Shown here one piece after another: positions 48,246-60,000 of a DNA stretch of 64,000 nucleotides (position 1 is its first letter; every line of letters begins with the position of its first letter). Under the pieces are notes generated by a model, which saw only the letters and a list, made by a program, of their open reading frames with translations, was not told the DNA's origin and searched no databases. Source of the DNA: Phoenix dactylifera (Eukaryota > Streptophyta > Magnoliopsida > Arecales > Arecaceae); the NCBI RefSeq assembly GCF_009389715.1, contig NW_024067666.1, forward strand, positions 2,397,001 through 2,461,000. The letters run 5' to 3'. The translations under genes and the position numbers were made by a program.

Positions 48246-49458
48246 ATAAACCTTGTGGTATCATATTTAACAGACCACATTCTTTGTCTTATGGCAGGTA
48301 GGTTTGTTTCCCCTTCATATGTGGAACAAACATATATGTACTACTAGAAAATATTTTGGTGGATGCCCACTCAACACTGGAGGGGCAAATTGGTGCACTA
48401 AACTAAACTTATAACCAAAAAAAGAAAATCAAGAAAGGGTCCGACATTAAGACCTATGAATCAAGCAATTCAGAGTCCTTGGATGGCATCTCTTACAATT
48501 TTTGAACAGTGCATAGTTTGTATTTCAAATCCGGAGGATTACAGTATATAGGATATCTTAGAAATGTTTACAAGTTGTTATATGTTAACCTTGTGACTTC
48601 AGCAGGGCTCAAGTTCAAGCATAAAGATAATGAAAATATTAGCACCTTCTCTCTTTCTCCCCCATCTACTGCCATTTTCTTCTCCCCCTTAATGTCTTAC
48701 CTAATCAAGTCATCTCCATATACTTTTAAGTTGTTCAAGGAGTGGTTTGTCATATCTCAAAAAATAAATTTCATTGACTGGTGCCATCATGAATTTGACT
48801 TGAAGAACGTATTCAGCAAACCATTGATGTAGTACTCGGTTTGACTACTCGTAAACCTCATGATTGCTACAAGCTATAAAATGTAGACAAAGTGGACTCA
48901 CATGACAAACTATAATCTCAGTTTCTCTAGTTCTCAAAATAAATTGAATGAAACTTTTGCAAGAGCTCTCCTAATATGTCCTTATTTACATTACTAACAG
49001 TAATCTGTTCAAAAAGTAGGAAGAAATTTTCTCAACCGGTTTAACTCGATTCTTGTGAGAAAATTTAGAAAAAGTAAAAATATTACCGTCTAAATTCTTT
49101 TTTCTTCTATTGATGAATAAGAAACTGAAATACATAACTCTTATTTATACTAGCGAGATCTGTCGTTGCACAATGTTGATTGAATTTCACTTCTAGTTAA
49201 AAGAGAACATAGCTTTCTCCAAATAAATATAACTAGTAAAAATAATGATGAAAAAGCTAAAATTCTATAGGAGGTAGATTTTAACTTTTACATTTTTATA
49301 AAAAAGATGAAATTTGACTCCGATCACTTTTACAACTTTCTATATATATTTTTCTACCAGATGTTCAAGATGGCTGGGGCGTTTGGCAAAGAAGTTGACT
49401 TCAAAATCTGATTTCTTAAACCACCACCTTTATGATGCAAAAGTTTGCAGTGGGAAAC
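48246..49458. other. Intergenic, no gene seen
   Basis: AT-rich; the 107-codon plus-strand frame at 48509-48832 has no recognisable domain and lies in low-GC DNA. Confidence 0.4.
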
Positions 49459-49461
49459 TTG

Positions 49462-49618
49462 GGTTTTGAAGCATCCAAAGAAGTTTTGAAAGATTTGGAG
49501 CTAGCATTGCCTTTGGATGGGAATGGGGATCTCACAGAGCTGGTTGATCCACTCTGTGAGAATAGGATGGTTGGAAATTCAGCATTGTAGTGCTTCGTCG
49601 ATAGTTCTTAGGTAAATC
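49462..49618 (+). pseudogene. Possible receptor-kinase C-terminal remnant
   Basis: The plus strand reads SKEVLKDLELALPLDGNG then DLTELVDPLCENRMVGNSAL, a stop, and CFVDSS. LTELVDP, and KEVLKDLELAL with its spacing, are reminiscent of the C-lobe and tail of plant receptor-like kinases. No kinase catalytic motif is nearby. The call is weak and rests on two short stretches. Confidence 0.25.
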
Positions 49619-49867
49619 TTAGAGAAATAATCGGGATGCAAGTGAGATACTAGTTAATGGTATTCAGGAGAAGAGTTTGATCAGAGGTCATTAAGTTACC
49701 GGTTCCAGAGAGCAGGCTGGGCCAAGGCTATAACCGGACCCAAACAGAAATCAAACCTCGGATTTCAAGCCCAAGCCCAACCAAGTTCCTTTCAAGCCGG
49801 ACCCAAAGCCCGACCCAAAGCTATAGTATGGTATTATTTTAATTATGATATTACTGTAATATATACT

Positions 49868-50104
49868 TGTTACGGGGGGTTCCCCGAATTTAGTCCCACA
49901 TCGGCTAATCAGCGGAAAGGTCTGTGCCTTAAATGGGGGGCTCAATAACCTCTTCTCACCGAGGCGCCGTCAGAACGCGGACCCCCGGGAGCGGTCACGA
50001 TCCCCGATCCCCAAAGCGGACAATACCTCGGTGAGGACGCGGTCGCTTTCCCTGCTCGGCTGGTGTGTGGGCTGTGCTGGTGACGGGGTGCAAATCCCGC
50101 ATCA
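49868..50104 (+). repeat. 5' LTR of the TRIM (237 bp)
   Basis: TGTTACGGGG to CGCATCA. Contains AGTCCCACATCGGCTAATCA, CTTAAATGGGGGGCTC and AAAGCGGACAATACC. It lacks the roughly 50-bp segment present in the 3' LTR. Confidence 0.9.
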
Positions 50105-50188
50105 GATAGCGCTAGAAGGAGGGCCTGGCCCTCCGCCTATCCAGCAAGGAGCCGACCCGGGCACAGGACCTTCCCGCTGGGAGGGCTG
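50105..50188 (+). other. TRIM internal domain: primer-binding site and polypurine tract
   Basis: Primer-binding site at about 50107-50125 (TAGCGCTAGAAGGAGGGCC) directly after the 5' LTR; polypurine tract GGGAGGG near 50179-50185 directly before the 3' LTR. Only about 50 bases separate them. Confidence 0.75.
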
Positions 50189-50476
50189 TGTTACGAGGGG
50201 TTCCGCGAATTTAGTCCCACATCGGCTAATCAGCGGAAAGGTCTGTGCCTTAAATGGGGGGCTCAATAACCTCTTCTCACCGAGGCGCCTTTTGAAGGGC
50301 AAACCTGTGAGGGGTGGAATGGGTGGTTCCACCCGGGGCACCGTCAGAGCGCGGACCCCCGGGAGCGGTCACAATCCCCGATCCCCAAAGCGGACAATAC
50401 CTCGGTGAGGACGCGGTCGCTTTCCCTGCTCGGCTGGTGTGTGGGGTGCTGGTGACGGGGTACAAATCCCGCATCA
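50189..50476 (+). repeat. 3' LTR of the TRIM (288 bp)
   Basis: TGTTACGAGG to CGCATCA. Matches the 5' LTR apart from a few substitutions and about 50 extra bases, which include a short inverted pair GGGTGG/CCACCC. Confidence 0.9.
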
Positions 50477-50481
50477 ATACT

Positions 50482-52387
50482 ATTTTATGTTTTTATCTTT
50501 TTTATTTAATTTATTTTTCACCACCATCTCTTGGCCCTTTTTGTCATCATCTCTCCTTATTGTCCCACCACCGGCCGTCGTACATTTTATTATATTATAT
50601 GTTTTTAGCTTTAATTTATTGGCCTTTTGTTTTTTTACTTTAATTTATGTTTTTAGCTTCTTTATGTTTGTTATTTTATGTTTTTATTATGATATTATAT
50701 ATATTTTTTATCGTTTTTCTCAAAAGGCTTTGTCTCACTACTCTATTCCTAGCTCGGTGCACTTGCTGTAAGAATGGCCCTGATCGACGCAAGTATATCT
50801 TCTATGTTTCGCACCAATCTCCAACTGTTATAGAATGCTGTTACACTGAAATATTTTTGTTGTGTTTGGGCTTACTCTGTTCTCGCAAACTCTCTCTCTC
50901 TCTACTCTCGAGCTTGATCCTATTTGCACCCAATCAAAACTCCATTCATGGAGCAAACGAGTCTTAAAAAGTTAAAGCTATCCTAGACCCTGCATGATTC
51001 GTTGATGGATAGAGAGAATTCGGATCAAATGATAGGTTTGATCCCCCCTAATGGCCCAGGTTTGGATTGGACGGTACTCTAGCTTTCTTTATGAATAAAC
51101 CAATGATTTGTTGATTTTTAAAAATGTTGCTTGTTTTGATGGGCCGCCCCACTTTTGTTCTCTCTTTTTGGACAGCCAGTAAGACAACCCAAAAGGATCC
51201 TCTATGGTGTGACTTTTGCAGAATACAGTGGTATTATGAATAACTGCTACATCATCTATCTCAAAGACAAACAACGATGCGAAATTTGCCCTGCAGAATG
51301 CAATACTGTTATTCATAGCTGTCATATCATCCAACTCAAAAACAAATGTCTCTCCTTCATCTCCATACATGCCATATATCGTACTGAAAAATATTTGAAA
51401 ATGTTCTCGATGTAAATGAGAACTGTCCATCTAGAAGATAGATAAGATGATAGCTATCCACAACGGTACAGAATTCTGCATGACAAAATTGGCACTGCAG
51501 ATGACGATTCCGAGAGAAAACACAAAAAAATATCATATAATTTTTCCATATAATAATTATGGATATGGAAATGGATCCCCATCTATAGTCTGAACGTGGC
51601 TACCTTTTTTATTAGCCAGCATCTGGAAATTTCTAAGTTGATGCGGTATCGAAGGTATTTCCTCCTGGCGCATAGCTCTTTTCTTTCTAGGTTTTGGTCA
51701 GCTGATGTAACTTCTTACCATCCATGAATATGCCTTGGAGATGAGAGGGAATATGTTTGGACCCGCCTCTTGAGAACTTTCCACCTTGGCTTCCATCAGA
51801 TAAAGACCTTTGTATACCGGTCAAGGTTTCACATCATGTCGGAACCTCACATCAGATAAATTTTATATATTATAGTATTTATAATAAAACAATAATTATT
51901 ATTTTTTATATTTTTTTAAATGATATTATGATGAAAAATAATAGAAAATAATGTTTTTGGATTTTAAAAAACATATTATTATTAGTATTATTATTTTGAG
52001 AAATATGGAGGGGGATGCAACTATTACGGTTTACCTAATTGTATATTAAAATTATCGCTGTCTCGAACTTTGGCATGACCAAACTGACCTTGAAGATATT
52101 GGACCAATGTGACTCTACCGCCTGTATGTTCGCCTCCATTATTTATTTCGTTTGCTCTTCACGGATCCTTTTATATATATATATAATTATTTCAAACAAT
52201 TTGATTTCAAAAACTTGCCTTGCTAATGAACCTTGCGGATACTAAATAAAAAAAATAAAAAAAAAAAACACAAAGAAAGTGGATTGATCTCCGAAGGCCA
52301 TTAATTAACCAATTTTGTCATACTGCTATGCCATAATGGGGGCCAACCTATGTTGTTTTGATCCCTAACATCCAAGAGCTATCTAGG
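50482..52387. other. Intergenic, no gene seen
   Basis: AT-rich DNA. Frames near 50650-50970 and 51089-51430 show no recognisable domain. Confidence 0.4.
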
Positions 52388-52450
52388 ATTATAAGGCTAT
52401 CTTTGCTGCATAATATTGTATTATAAGGCTATCTTTGCTGCATAATATTG
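52388..52450. repeat. Perfect 32-bp tandem duplication
   Basis: Two copies beginning ATTATAAGGCTATC, at 52388 and 52420, with no differences seen. A very recent slip or double-strand-break repair footprint. Confidence 0.9.
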
Positions 52451-52556
52451 CTCACAGAGGGTTGGATAATTCTTTGTTGATAAAGTGTTAGCTAGTATTT
52501 TTTCGGTCATTTTTATAATGCCTCGGAACCTCCGCTTTGATTGTATTTCTTTTTAC

Positions 52557-52935
52557 TGAAATAAATGATTTATCTAATTCTAGTACTGATACATCCAAAA
52601 AAAATCAAAAGACAATAAATTCCAAAGCGCACTAGGCAACTTTTTCTTTCCAATCCAAAGATATCTTCGGTTAGCCACGTACGAGACCACCCAGTCTGCA
52701 GCTCCGTTGGCCTCTCTGCACACGTGCTTAGCTTAGAAGGCCACACGCCACGGATCATAGCCTGAATGTCTCGAAGCAAGAGGTGATACCCACTCATATC
52801 GCCAACGCCTTTCTAAATCCAGCCAATAACCATAGCTGAATCATCCTCAAGCAATACAACTTTAACCTGCAACACACACCGAGCATGATCCAATCCAGCC
52901 TATGCCGTTCTCAGCTCAGCCTCTAAAACTGATAC
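52557..52935 (-). mobile_element. LINE RNase H remnant, minus strand
   Basis: Read on the minus strand, the order is LRTA, then VVLLEDDSAMVIGWI, then HLLLRDIQAMIRG, and in another frame GAADWVVSYVANRRYLWIG. This is the end of an L1-type ORF2 RNase H domain with one or two frameshifts. The 3' side ends near AGTACTAGAATTAGATAAAT. Only about 380 bp of the element survives. Confidence 0.65.
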
Positions 52936-52939
52936 GTCG

Positions 52940-55846
52940 AAGATTTGGCAACTACCGATCATAAATATCTTGAAATTCAGGTCCTAGAGATGAACCATAG
53001 CTGCGATGAACCATGGCTGCAGTTGTTGCTCGGGTACAAGTATGGGATTCGAATCCACAGGAGAAGGGACCCCAAAGAGGGTTATCCGATCGGCGGGGAA
53101 TCCTCTCAACTACTGCCCGTAATGGGACATAAACAGAGGCCTCATTCAAAGCCTTGGGGCCCTGAGACTCCCTCCCATGCCCAGCAAACCTACCCTCCAT
53201 ATATAATGTCGAATGCTGATGTCAATGTTGATGTTCTCACAAGTATTTGTGCAGGTGGCAGCAGATCAAATCATTCAAATCCCATTTGCAAGATGACACG
53301 CACAGGCTTCAAAGGAAGTTTATTGGCAATTAATGCAATTTCTGTAGCACATTGGGATGGCCCATAATAATTTATGACTGCAGCTGTTGATACTAATGAA
53401 AAAGATAAAGATAAATCATGCAATTCTTTTGCAATCTTCAGCTTGTTCATGCGCGTGCGTGCGTGTGCGTGTGCGTGTGCGTGTGTTTGAATATGAATGG
53501 GTTGGATGGCCGTTGAGAAGAGCAGGTATGTGATCCCAGAAACACTCGAGGATTGGTTGATAGATTCCTGAGACGTGACGGTGCCGACTTCTGTACCATT
53601 ATTTTGCTGAGCATGGAGATCCATTGGACGTGTCGGTGCCGACTTCTGCACCCTTATTTAGAAATATCCATGCTTTTATTATACTTTACTTGCTAAGCTA
53701 TTCATGCTTATTATATCATACTTACCACGTGATCTGGTGCGAAGATTCCGACCCTTCATGGTACTTGTGTCCCATTTAATATCAACTGCATTTCCACTGC
53801 TGCCCTTAGGGTATATTTGGTGAGAAAGCTGAACTTTGGAATAGAAATGAAAACAAGTTACTCCATTCCAACCATTAAATTTGAAGGAGTCCCATTTCGT
53901 TTCTATTTCAGAAAAAAAAAGAGAAATATAGCGATTTTTTTGAAACTAAATTCCGACTTTATTTTAGTATTCAAATTTGATTCCGATTCCAACCACGAAT
54001 CAAATGCATTAGGAAATATGGCTATTCTAATTTTCATTCTAACACACGTTAATTTTGGTCGCGAACCAGATGCATCTTTAACTCTCTGTTTCAAAAAATT
54101 ACTAAACTATTTTGTAGCGTATAACAGGACTTGCGATTGAGCCAACAAGGAAACATCTGGACTTGGATGCTCAAACACTAGTACTTCTACTTGTTTTCAC
54201 ATGAGATACTATAATTAATGTAGAAGGAGCAAGTTATATAAAGATTAGAAGGCAGTGATGATATCTTGAAGGTTTGGAAACCGCTAACCAACAAGCACTT
54301 TTGATTACTTCTTTCTTCTTCAAGGGAAAAAGTATATAATAAATATCAAATAAAGACTTGAGCTTCACTTGGGTTACGTATGAATCTTGTAAAGTTAGAC
54401 CTATGCCCAAGAAACTAAAACGAAATCTCCTTACATTTATGAAAAGCCTAATGCTGCTTAATGCAGCATTAAGGGGACCTTCATGAGACATTTCGGGCCC
54501 CTTGACTCCAACATACTCATAGCAGTCTCTTCTCACTTTCCTATTTTATCTTTGTTCTTTTTTATAGTTTTACTTCTTTTAAAAGTAAAGGTGGCAGATC
54601 TCGATCCAATCAACATGATTCAGGGACGCATGAAACGATGTATGGAGGATAGCTTACATCTTCACATTGGTTTATATATATATTAGCACCTATAGATTGT
54701 AGCTTTGGGTTTGATTTATAGTTTCTTAAACAACACATCATGAAATATGATGCAGTACTCTGCGAAATCCTCTCATAATACTGTATATTATTGATATAGA
54801 TTAGGATTATTTGTCTTTCTCAAATTGGAAAATGAATCAAGAGAAATATAAGCAAACTAATAAATTCATCTAAGCGAGAAAAGATAAGTGAGTGATGCTA
54901 GGTGTTTATTTTGTATACATGAAAAATTCATCTTGCATTATGTTCAAATAGTAAGGACCCATTTGGTTAGAGATAATTTAGTATAAAAAAATAAATTTCA
55001 TATCAAATTATCATATTTGGAATAAAAAGTGGATGATTGAGATAGTAAAATAAATGGCATGCTTGATATCTATTTTTCTGAAATAAAAGGTAAAACAAAT
55101 ACCATCAGAAAATGATATTTACTTTTCCATACTGGATTATCGAGTGAAAGTAATCTAAAAATATCATATATCGACAAAAGTACCATCACATATTATATTA
55201 ATTTTATTATATAAGTAATATTAATTATATTAAATGATTAAAAATACTTATACATAATAAGATATTATTGATAAATATTAAGTATCAAAAATCCAACATG
55301 GGGTTTATTAATAATTAATATTTTGATCTATATACTATAATTTATTTATAATAAGAAATATATATTCTAATATATAATTAACTTAAAAATATTTATTAAC
55401 TCATGCAAATATTTGGAGATTTAAGAATATTATTACTTAAATTGTTTATTCAAAGATATTGTTGAAAATCTGACAATATTTTCATATAATATTATCTCTA
55501 ATCAAATATAGTAATTTTTTTCTAACACCATTTTCAAAATAATTTTTTCACCAATCAAATATGATAAAATTTATTTTCCTCCATAATTATTTTTTAAATA
55601 AATAATTTTTAGAAATTATGAAATTACAACCTACTCAAATCAAATAAACCCTAACCGTTCATAAAGAGGCGTAAAATAAAAAGAACAATAGGAAACAGTG
55701 GTTCCCAGGAGGGAGGGAGGGAGGGAGAGAGAGAGAGGTGTTAGCGGATCCGGTTCCAGTGGTTTCGGCTCGGATGCAGGCCCAATATCCGGTACTAAGA
55801 AGCAGGGCATCCTTGTAAATACATGCATCAACACCACCCCAGGCTC
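52940..55846. other. Intergenic, no gene seen
   Basis: Contains a (GTGC)n/(GT)n microsatellite (53448-53488), a repeated word GGTGCCGACTTCTG (53580 and 53633), and AT-rich DNA from 54900 to 55640. The 140-codon plus-strand frame at 52945-53367 has no recognisable domain. Confidence 0.4.
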
Positions 55847-56655
55847 GGGTGGTTCTATATACACCCCCCCTATTGCTCAGGACACCCCCCCAAAAATTAA
55901 AAAAAAATTAAATACTCTCTACACCCCCCATTTGCTAAGGACACCCCTAAAAAATTAAAAATTCCTAAATTACCCCCCACCCTTCCCACCCCCTCACCTA
56001 AATTGCTCTCTACACCCCCCAAACCCCCCCCCACCCCGCTCTTCCCCTCCAAAACACCCGCCGGCTTCTCCCTTCCGCCCAAAAAACCTCGCCTCAAGCA
56101 CCTCCCCGGCCATCTTCCGAGCAACGAGCACCTCGCCGGCGGAGGAGGAGGGGGGAGGCGGAGGAGGAGGACGGGGAGGCGGGGGGAGGCGGAGGGGGAG
56201 GTGGGGGATGGGGAGGAGGAGGAAGGAGGACGGGGAGGTGGCGGAAGAGGAGTGAGAGGAGGTGGCGGAGGAGGAGGGGGGAGGCGGAGGAGGAGGACGG
56301 GGAGGTGGAGGGGAGGTGGAGGGGGAGGACGGGGAGGAGGGGGGGAGGTGGGGGATGGGGAGGAGGAGGAAGGAGGACAGGGAGGTGGGGGATGGGGAGG
56401 AGGAGGAAGCGGGCGCAGGGGGGAGGGGGGAGGAAGACGAGGCGGAGGGGTGATGGGGGAGGCGGAGGAGGAGGAGGAGGAGGAGGCGGCAGTGAGGAGG
56501 AGGGGGAGGGGAGGAGGCTGCAGTGAGGAGGAAGGGGGTGTACTGAGAAAATTTCAAGGGCAATATGGTAATTACACTAAAGGTTAGTTTGGGTATTTTT
56601 TTTTTGGTTTTTGGGGGTGTCCTTAGCAATAGGGGGGGTGTATATAGAACTACCC
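55847..56655. mobile_element. Foldback element with C-rich ends and polypurine core, about 809 bp
   Basis: The left end GGGTGGTTCTATATACACC continues with a C7 run, TATTGCTCAGGACACC and AAAAA. The right end is its inverted copy (GGTGTATATAGAACTACCC), giving about 49 bp of near-perfect terminal inverted repeat. The word TTGCTAAGGACACCCC recurs inside the left arm. The core (about 56130-56540) is almost only A and G on the plus strand, built of GGAGGAGG, GGGGAGGTGG and GGAGGACG units. No transposase frame; the Gly/Glu/Arg-rich frames are translated low complexity. No target duplication is clear. Confidence 0.6.
56130..56540 (+). repeat. Polypurine minisatellite (GGA/GGGA-rich)
   Basis: About 410 bp with very few pyrimidines on the plus strand, arranged as imperfect repeats of GGAGGAGGACGGGGAGG. 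Able in principle to form triplex or quadruplex DNA. Confidence 0.85.
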
Positions 56656-57076
56656 CACGCCCACCAATCTCGAGGATATACACCCTCTCTCTCCTCCCCT
56701 CGCCCCGGGGGATTCTCCCTCCTCTGCTTTGCCCGTACACTTTTCTTTTCGCGAAAAGCCTTGGAAAACCCCTCTCTAAGTTTTATCAAAATAATAAAAA
56801 AAATTTTAGTTTTTTGTTGCTGTTGTTGAAAAATCTAAAAGTTTTTATCTAAATAAGATATTAAAAAATCACGGTCTTTTCTTTTACTGAAAAATCTGCA
56901 AGTTTTTATCCACTGTTTTCTTTGAGATGAATCTCTCTGCCGCTGTTTTGTCCTCTTCTCACTTCTCTCTCCAAACTGCACTATCACTCCTAATAAAGAA
57001 AAAAGATAAAAGAAGCGGAAAAAGATTAGCGGAGTGGTAGAAGAAGCTTGGAGAAGATCATAGAAGAAGAAGAAAG
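56656..57076. other. Upstream region of the transporter gene
   Basis: Promoter and 5' UTR side of the transporter gene; CT-rich and A-rich tracts, no clear TATA box. Confidence 0.4.
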
Positions 57077-60000
57077 ATGGTGGAGACTAACCCCCCGACC
57101 CCCGGCCAGGTCCCGCCGCCCCCCCAAGCCCCGCCGCTGTTCCATCCACCGGTGGTGGGCAGCGGCGCCGTCCATCCGCCCAACGAGCAGCTTCCCCACC
57201 TCCAGTTCTGCGTCCATTCCAACCCCTCTTGGGGTGAGCTCTTTCGTCTCCTATTAGCTTCCTCTGTTTCTGTCTTTCCGCTCTGTTCTTTTGATGGATC
57301 TACCTTTCCACTCGGCTAGTTTCCTGGCCTTTAGATTTGGTTTCTGGCGTTGAGGTGGATCCGTTGAAGTGCTCAAAATTTGTTTTTCTTTTGGTAGTCG
57401 GTGGGTTGTTATTGTTCGAATTTTTTATTCTTTTTGCTCTTAAGATCAAAAAGTTTGGAGCTTTGGGTTTGATTTGGAGTTCTTTAAGTATGCTGGGCAT
57501 CTTTAAGTTTTTGCGTTTTAAATATTGGCTTCGAGGTACTTTATCCAGTAACAGGTCGAATAGATTTTCTTTTTCACTCAGAAAAATTGTTGTGGCCTGT
57601 GTATAGTTATTTAACCATGTGAATTTATAATTGTTCATCCTTTCAATCATATAAGTAGTTCTGTACAACTCAAATCTGTGATAAGAATGTAACTTTTAGT
57701 CTCACATCTTCTTGCAAAACTTTTTTGATAATTTCCTTGCCAAATTTCATTATTTGTTCATTATAATCTCTTTTTCCTGCGGCCTAATTACCATAAAAAT
57801 AAGAGTAGCCATCAAACTGTAACTCAATTATTAGGGACCACTCCTATCAAGGCTAGCATGCTATCAATGCAAGTTCTTTAGAGTTCTTCCATCCATATCG
57901 TATTACCTTTCCCCCTTCTCTTTCTGACACTTTGACCCAAAGCCAAGACATTCTCCTTATTGGAGAATCCTTAGATATCCGGTGCACATTTTTATTTTCT
58001 TACCATCTGAAGTTAATTCTTGGTTTCTTACTTTTAAATGGTGCTGTTGGTGTTATTCTTATGCTTTCTTGGATTTACTTACGTTTCATCCTGCTCGTCC
58101 TGATTTTACCCGCCTGAGCATTCTGGTAGCTTGATCAGATGGTTGGTGGTTTATGCTAAATTTCTCGCTTAACAAATGGTTGGCGATTCACAGGGGAAGC
58201 GCTAATACTTGCATTCCAACACTACATCGTGATGTTGGGAACAATTGTTATGCTGGCTACTCTTCTTGTTCCTCTAATGGGCGGAAACAATGTAAGCTAC
58301 ATTCACCTTATTATATTCCCATTGATACATTGGTGTTTGACTTTTTCTTACATAAAATTAAAATTGTCTTCTTCGGTTAATTTTCAAATAGGGGGATAAG
58401 GCACGGATTATTCAGACTTTTCTATTTATGAGTGGAATAAATACACTTCTCCAAACCTTGATCGGAACTCGGCTTCCAACAGTGATGAATGCTTCCTTTG
58501 CATTTGTCATCCCAGTAACGTCAATAATCAACGACTTTTCCTCACGGGAATATGATGATGAACATGAGGTAATAGGCACTGAATTTCTTCATTTCATACT
58601 TCATATGGTTCCTATTCTCATAGTTTTCTATCAGAAGTTTTATGCAGACTATGAATCAGGAAAAGGCAACTTTTGCCCTTGAGAAATCTTTGTTGTTCCT
58701 TTTTTTTTTTTTTTGCCTTGTTTTGCAGAAGGGGAGAAAAGGAAAAGGGGGTTGGGTATTGCTATTTGCTATAACCCTCCAAGTATTGTTGTCTAGGTTT
58801 TGGCTGTAGACAACTTTAGTTTAAAAAGTTGCAGATGTGGTAATTCTTGCTAGCTGGTGCCCTCTTGAGGTTTCCCTTTACCTCATTGTTGCATAAACAC
58901 GGACATGAATAGGGCAATTCAAAAGTATCCAAGCATCCTCCTCAGCAAGAGGAAAAAAAAGGAGTGATGGGGAACATAGAAAAGAATAAGTACATTATAC
59001 TTTTTCTTTAAATATTTTATATAAAAGAGAACATCGAAAATTATTTCCGTAGGTCTTCCAAGATACATGTTAGATATAGGTCCAAACGGGAAGACTTGCT
59101 TATGTGTAGCTAGATTTGAAGGGCTTGAAAAGTAGGGTTTAAATCAAAAATCACATTGATGTCCTGCTACGGGAAGCAGGATACAAAGCATGTTTTTTGG
59201 TGATTATAAAGCTAAAAGGGCAAAATATTGTGCTTTATATTTTTTAGATGAGGTATAGGTCCAAAGAACAAGCTCTACTTGAAGCTTGTCAGTTCACGGA
59301 GGTCCATCGTAGTCCAGCAACAGAATTTAGACTACTCATTTTATATTTATGTGGCAAGTAAGATAAGATGAGTTTTGGCGAAGCCAAACAGGGATGATAG
59401 CAGCAGAGCTCAAAGATAATAAAAAAGAGATGAAGAAGAGGGAGAACAGCCAAACCTGGTCAAAGAAACCCTATATTTCTTCTCAAAGTAAACCATGTAA
59501 ATTTATTTTATCCAGCCTTAAATAGGCCTTTTTATAGACTCTTCATGATTCTCTTACAAGGAAACTAGGACTCTTAAAATTGGGAGTAAATATCCTAGAG
59601 AAATTAGCAACCGACCCATGAAATTGACTCTGACCAAGTTTCTCCTTAAAATTTGGACCTAAACCATATCTTAGCAATCACTTATTTACATAATTTCAGT
59701 TCCTGAAAGGAATAAAAGAGAAAACGCTTTGGGTGCTGGTCATTGTTAATGGCACTGTAGCACAATGTCATGAACAGTGATCTCATTAAATAGGATTTTT
59801 AACTTCAAAATAAAACTTCCTACAGTATGAGGAATTGGTTAGACCATGGAATGCCGTACCGGTCCGGTCCTAGACCGGTACCGGAACGGATAAAAAACCG
59901 GTATTTCCCGGTTTTTTATCCGAACCGGCCGGTTCGGAGCCCGTACCGGTGCGAACCGGCCGGTTCGGAGCCCGTACCGGTGCGAACCGGCCGGTTCGCA

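Larger units (their letters stand above)
49868..50476 (+). mobile_element. Complete TRIM (terminal-repeat retrotransposon in miniature), 609 bp
   Basis: Two direct LTRs (49868-50104 and 50189-50476) bracket an 84-bp interior with no coding capacity. Both LTRs begin TGTTACG and end CCCGCATCA. The element is flanked by a perfect 5-bp target duplication ATACT (49863-49867 and 50477-50481). The interior starts with a primer-binding site (TAGCGCTAGAAGGAGGGCC) and ends with a purine-rich GGGAGGG tract. The 3' LTR has about 50 extra bases (around 50290-50341) that are missing from the 5' LTR; elsewhere only a handful of substitutions separate the two. Confidence 0.9.

Noticed and set aside
52945-53367. 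140-codon plus-strand frame with a GGATTCGAATCC-like word near 53046
   Set aside because: No domain recognised; the tRNA T-arm-like word lacks a matching acceptor stem or box A nearby.
56003-56587. 194-codon Gly/Arg/Glu-rich frame
   Set aside because: Translation of the polypurine minisatellite; similar frames exist in the other two readings.
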